From assembly GCA_958352815.1 (NCBI GenBank), contig CATWQA010000010.1:1-59613 (forward strand): a stretch of 59,613 bases of DNA. The letters run 5' to 3'. Positions 58,057 through 59,613 of this stretch are shown piece after piece. The notes beneath the pieces were generated by a model, which saw nothing but the letters and a program-made list of their open reading frames with translations, did not search any database and had not been told where the DNA came from. The position numbers and the translations under genes were made by a program. The stretch's first letter is position 1, and the number at the start of each line of letters is the position of its first letter. The stretch comes from an uncultured Eubacteriales bacterium. GTDB taxonomy: Bacteria; Bacillota; Clostridia; Monoglobales; Monoglobaceae.

Positions 58057-59379
58057 TTAATATCTTGTTACAACTACAACCAGGTTGTACTTCTCGTTCC
58101 AAACAACCGTTCCCATGTGCCACAGCTCGTCAATAGCGATTGCGCCGCTGCCGTTTATGTCAAAGGTTCTCTCGGCGTAAACGCCCGGGTCGTCATAGCC
58201 GTTTTTCAGGAGTATTTTCGCAGGCTCCCAGTCGCTGAGCTGGAGCTTGGTCTCGTCGTCATACCATGACTGCTCGCCGTAGTTGGGTCCCGCCGTCAAG
58301 TCCTTGTCGGTGTTGTTAATAATCGTAACCGTGTCGCTGTCCAAATCATAGGAGATGTCAAAGCCGTAGTCCGCCAAGTCTCCCAGCATTACAACAGCGC
58401 AGTCCTGATATCCGTTCTCCTCTGTTCCGTAATGTATATAGGTGGGGATCTCCCAGTCGTTCACAAAGCATCTCAGGTCGGTTGCCACGATGTAGTCCTT
58501 AGGCGTCTCGTCAACATAAACGCTGTCGCCCCTTTGGGAGAGCAGATCCCAGCTGTAGTCCATCATCTTGATGGTGTCAACATACCGCATGTTGGTAGAA
58601 CTTGCTCCCATAACAACCGAGATAAGCCGCTTGCCGTTTCTGGTGGCAGTACCGGTAAAGCAGCAGCCCGCCGCAGAGGTGGTACCTGTTTTAAGTCCGT
58701 CTGCGCCCTCGTATTCATAAACGCCGCCGGGGAGCATTTTGTTTGTGGGGTAGTAGGTCTGTCCTCTGAAATTCAAAAACGTCAGAGATGTGTAGTTCAA
58801 AACGTCGGGATAGTCCGTTATGAGGCGGTTAGCAACGGTTGCCATTCCTCTCGGGGAAATGCGGTTGCTGCTTGAAACGCCGGTGCAGTCAACAAAGTAT
58901 CCGTTGACGCCCCAGCTTGAAATCCAGTTGTTCATCTCTGCCACAAAGGCGCTCTCGCTGCCCGAAATATAGTCTCCGATTGCCATAACCGCCGCATTTG
59001 CCGAAACAACGCAGATTGCCTTGAGCAGCTCGTCAACGCTGTAGGTCGCCCCGGCGTTCAGGTATACGTTTGAGTATCCCGGGTCTCTTGAATAGTTTGC
59101 CAGAGCACGGCTGACAGGTATCTGGGTGTCCTTTGAAAGGCTGCCGTCGGCAAGGTGGCTGTATATAACGTAGAGAGACATTATCTTTGTCATGCTCGCC
59201 GGAGGGATTGCCGTGTCCGCATTATGTACGAACAGAGCTTCTCCCGTGTCCGAATCCAGCACAAAGGCTCCTCTTGACGAAAGGCTTATGGCGTAGGACG
59301 AAACCGAACTGAATACTATGGTTAACGCCGCCATAAGCGAAACTAAAATCCTAAGCTTTTTGCTAAATTTACAATTCAA
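58057..59379 (-). CDS. dacF: D-alanyl-D-alanine carboxypeptidase (DacF-like)
   Basis: A 440-residue exported penicillin-binding protein that trims the terminal D-Ala from peptidoglycan stems. After a signal peptide (LRILVSLMAALTIVFSSVSSYA) it has SxxK in PPASMTKIM near residue 62, SxN in VSANAAVMAIG near 128 and KTG in GLKTGTTSAAGCC near 231, followed by a beta-rich C-terminal part of about 150 residues. I start at the TTG at 59379, 11 bases after GAGGAG; the in-frame GTG at 59391 overlaps that site and is unlikely. It has a near-consensus promoter with a three-fold TGTAA repeat at its start region. Confidence 0.9.
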   Translation of the reverse strand: MNCKFSKKLRILVSLMAALTIVFSSVSSYAISLSSRGAFVLDSDTGEALFVHNADTAIPPASMTKIMSLYVIYSHLADGSLSKDTQIPVSRALANYSRDPGYSNVYLNAGATYSVDELLKAICVVSANAAVMAIGDYISGSESAFVAEMNNWISSWGVNGYFVDCTGVSSSNRISPRGMATVANRLITDYPDVLNYTSLTFLNFRGQTYYPTNKMLPGGVYEYEGADGLKTGTTSAAGCCFTGTATRNGKRLISVVMGASSTNMRYVDTIKMMDYSWDLLSQRGDSVYVDETPKDYIVATDLRCFVNDWEIPTYIHYGTEENGYQDCAVVMLGDLADYGFDISYDLDSDTVTIINNTDKDLTAGPNYGEQSWYDDETKLQLSDWEPAKILLKNGYDDPGVYAERTFDINGSGAIAIDELWHMGTVVWNEKYNLVVVVTRY

Positions 59380-59400
59380 TATAATATGCACTCCTCAAAA

Positions 59401-59428
59401 TGTAATATTTGTGTAACACAATTGTAAC
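59401..59428. promoter_or_regulatory. Three 11-bp TGTAA repeats (WalR/PhoP-like box)
   Basis: TGTAAT, TGTAAC and TGTAAC begin at 59401, 59412 and 59423, each 11 bases apart. This fits the WalR pattern TGTWAH-N5-TGTWAH and is close to the PhoP hexamer on the other strand. It overlaps the expected start point and early leader of dacF, a position for repression. Confidence 0.5.
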
Positions 59429-59435
59429 ATTTGAC

Positions 59436-59464
59436 AGTATACAATAATTCAGCGAATTTGTCAA
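59436..59464 (-). promoter_or_regulatory. Sigma-A promoter of dacF
   Basis: On the minus strand TTGACA (59464-59459) and TATACT (59441-59436) are 17 bases apart. The start point should fall near 59429. Confidence 0.78.
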
Positions 59465-59544
59465 GGCGAGAGGGAATTTTTGGCAAAAATATTTAATTTC
59501 CAAAGGAAAAACGCCCATAATTATGGACGTGTTCTATTCAAATA

Positions 59545-59613
59545 AATCGCCCACCCAATTGCGCTCTGTCGGCAACAACTTAGGTTTATTATTGACATTG
59601 CATACTTTGTGCA
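59545..59613. repeat. CG-block with IG-95, cut by the window end
   Basis: CGCCCACCCAATTGCGCT is a worn CG-block arm, directly followed at 59566 by CTGTCGGCAACAACTTAGG and TTGACATTGCATAC, the first 48 bases of an IG-95. The joining point is the same as in the copy at 56752-56846. Confidence 0.72.

Overview
The window reads as chromosomal DNA of a low-to-mid GC, Gram-positive, endospore-forming anaerobe of the class Clostridia. The basis is the PolC-type replicative polymerase, a SpoIVFB-type sporulation protease, ECF transporter genes next to truA, a pyrophosphate-type phosphofructokinase with a GTP-type PEP carboxykinase, and strong AGGAGG ribosome binding sites with several TTG/GTG starts. 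The genus cannot be fixed from this sequence alone. No rRNA, ordinary tRNA, CRISPR array, prophage or transposase gene was found; the only RNA gene is tmRNA.

Layout. 0.3-5.2 kb: a radical SAM pair, ATP-type phosphofructokinase and an MreB-like actin. 5.9-10.1 kb (minus strand): lemA, TPM-domain protein, pepD and a DUF819 permease. 10.3-18.0 kb: an aromatic-acid-exporter-like protein, HU, guaB with a GGDEF gene and a decayed second guaB copy behind it, and pyrophosphate-dependent phosphofructokinase. 18.3-23.4 kb: small protein, fabZ, GTP-PEP carboxykinase, then PPK2 and an L,D-transpeptidase on the minus strand. 24.1-34.5 kb: ispG-polC-stalk-domain protein-tex, followed by a SpoIVFA-position membrane protein and SpoIVFB. 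35.2-41.7 kb: a complete phosphate operon pstSCAB-phoU-phoB-phoR whose PstS is circularly permuted. 42.0-46.1 kb (minus strand): a secreted SLH-like protein, then smpB-yqeY-esterase-ssrA, with the esterase stop codon inside the tmRNA gene. 46.7-56.6 kb: a run of eleven co-directional genes (methyltransferase, ecfA1-ecfA2-ecfT-truA, DUF5711, cvpA, rho, polysaccharide deacetylase, trxA, trxB). 57.1-59.4 kb (minus strand): D,D-carboxypeptidase, nicotinamidase-like hydrolase and dtd.

Themes. Carbon and energy genes point to flexible phosphoryl currency: one PFK with an ATP-type residue, one with the PPi-type residue, GTP-PEPCK and PPK2, beside a full phosphate uptake and sensing operon. An 11-bp-spaced TTACA/TGTAA repeat lies upstream of pstS and over the start region of the D,D-carboxypeptidase promoter, which suggests related response regulators (PhoP/WalR type) at both.

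The most unusual feature is between the genes. Most gaps longer than about 300 bp are built from the same few short non-coding elements, cut into each other. I call them here IG-95 (95 bp, ends CTGT...ACAG, with a covarying terminal hairpin, seen in parent repeats that also occur without it), TIR-93 (93 bp, 17-bp perfect terminal inverted repeats, MITE-like), the twin-hairpin element, the CG-block, and a hairpin-cassette array of small A/T stems with compensatory base changes. These look like a nested set of mobile or recombining structured elements that depend on functions encoded elsewhere.
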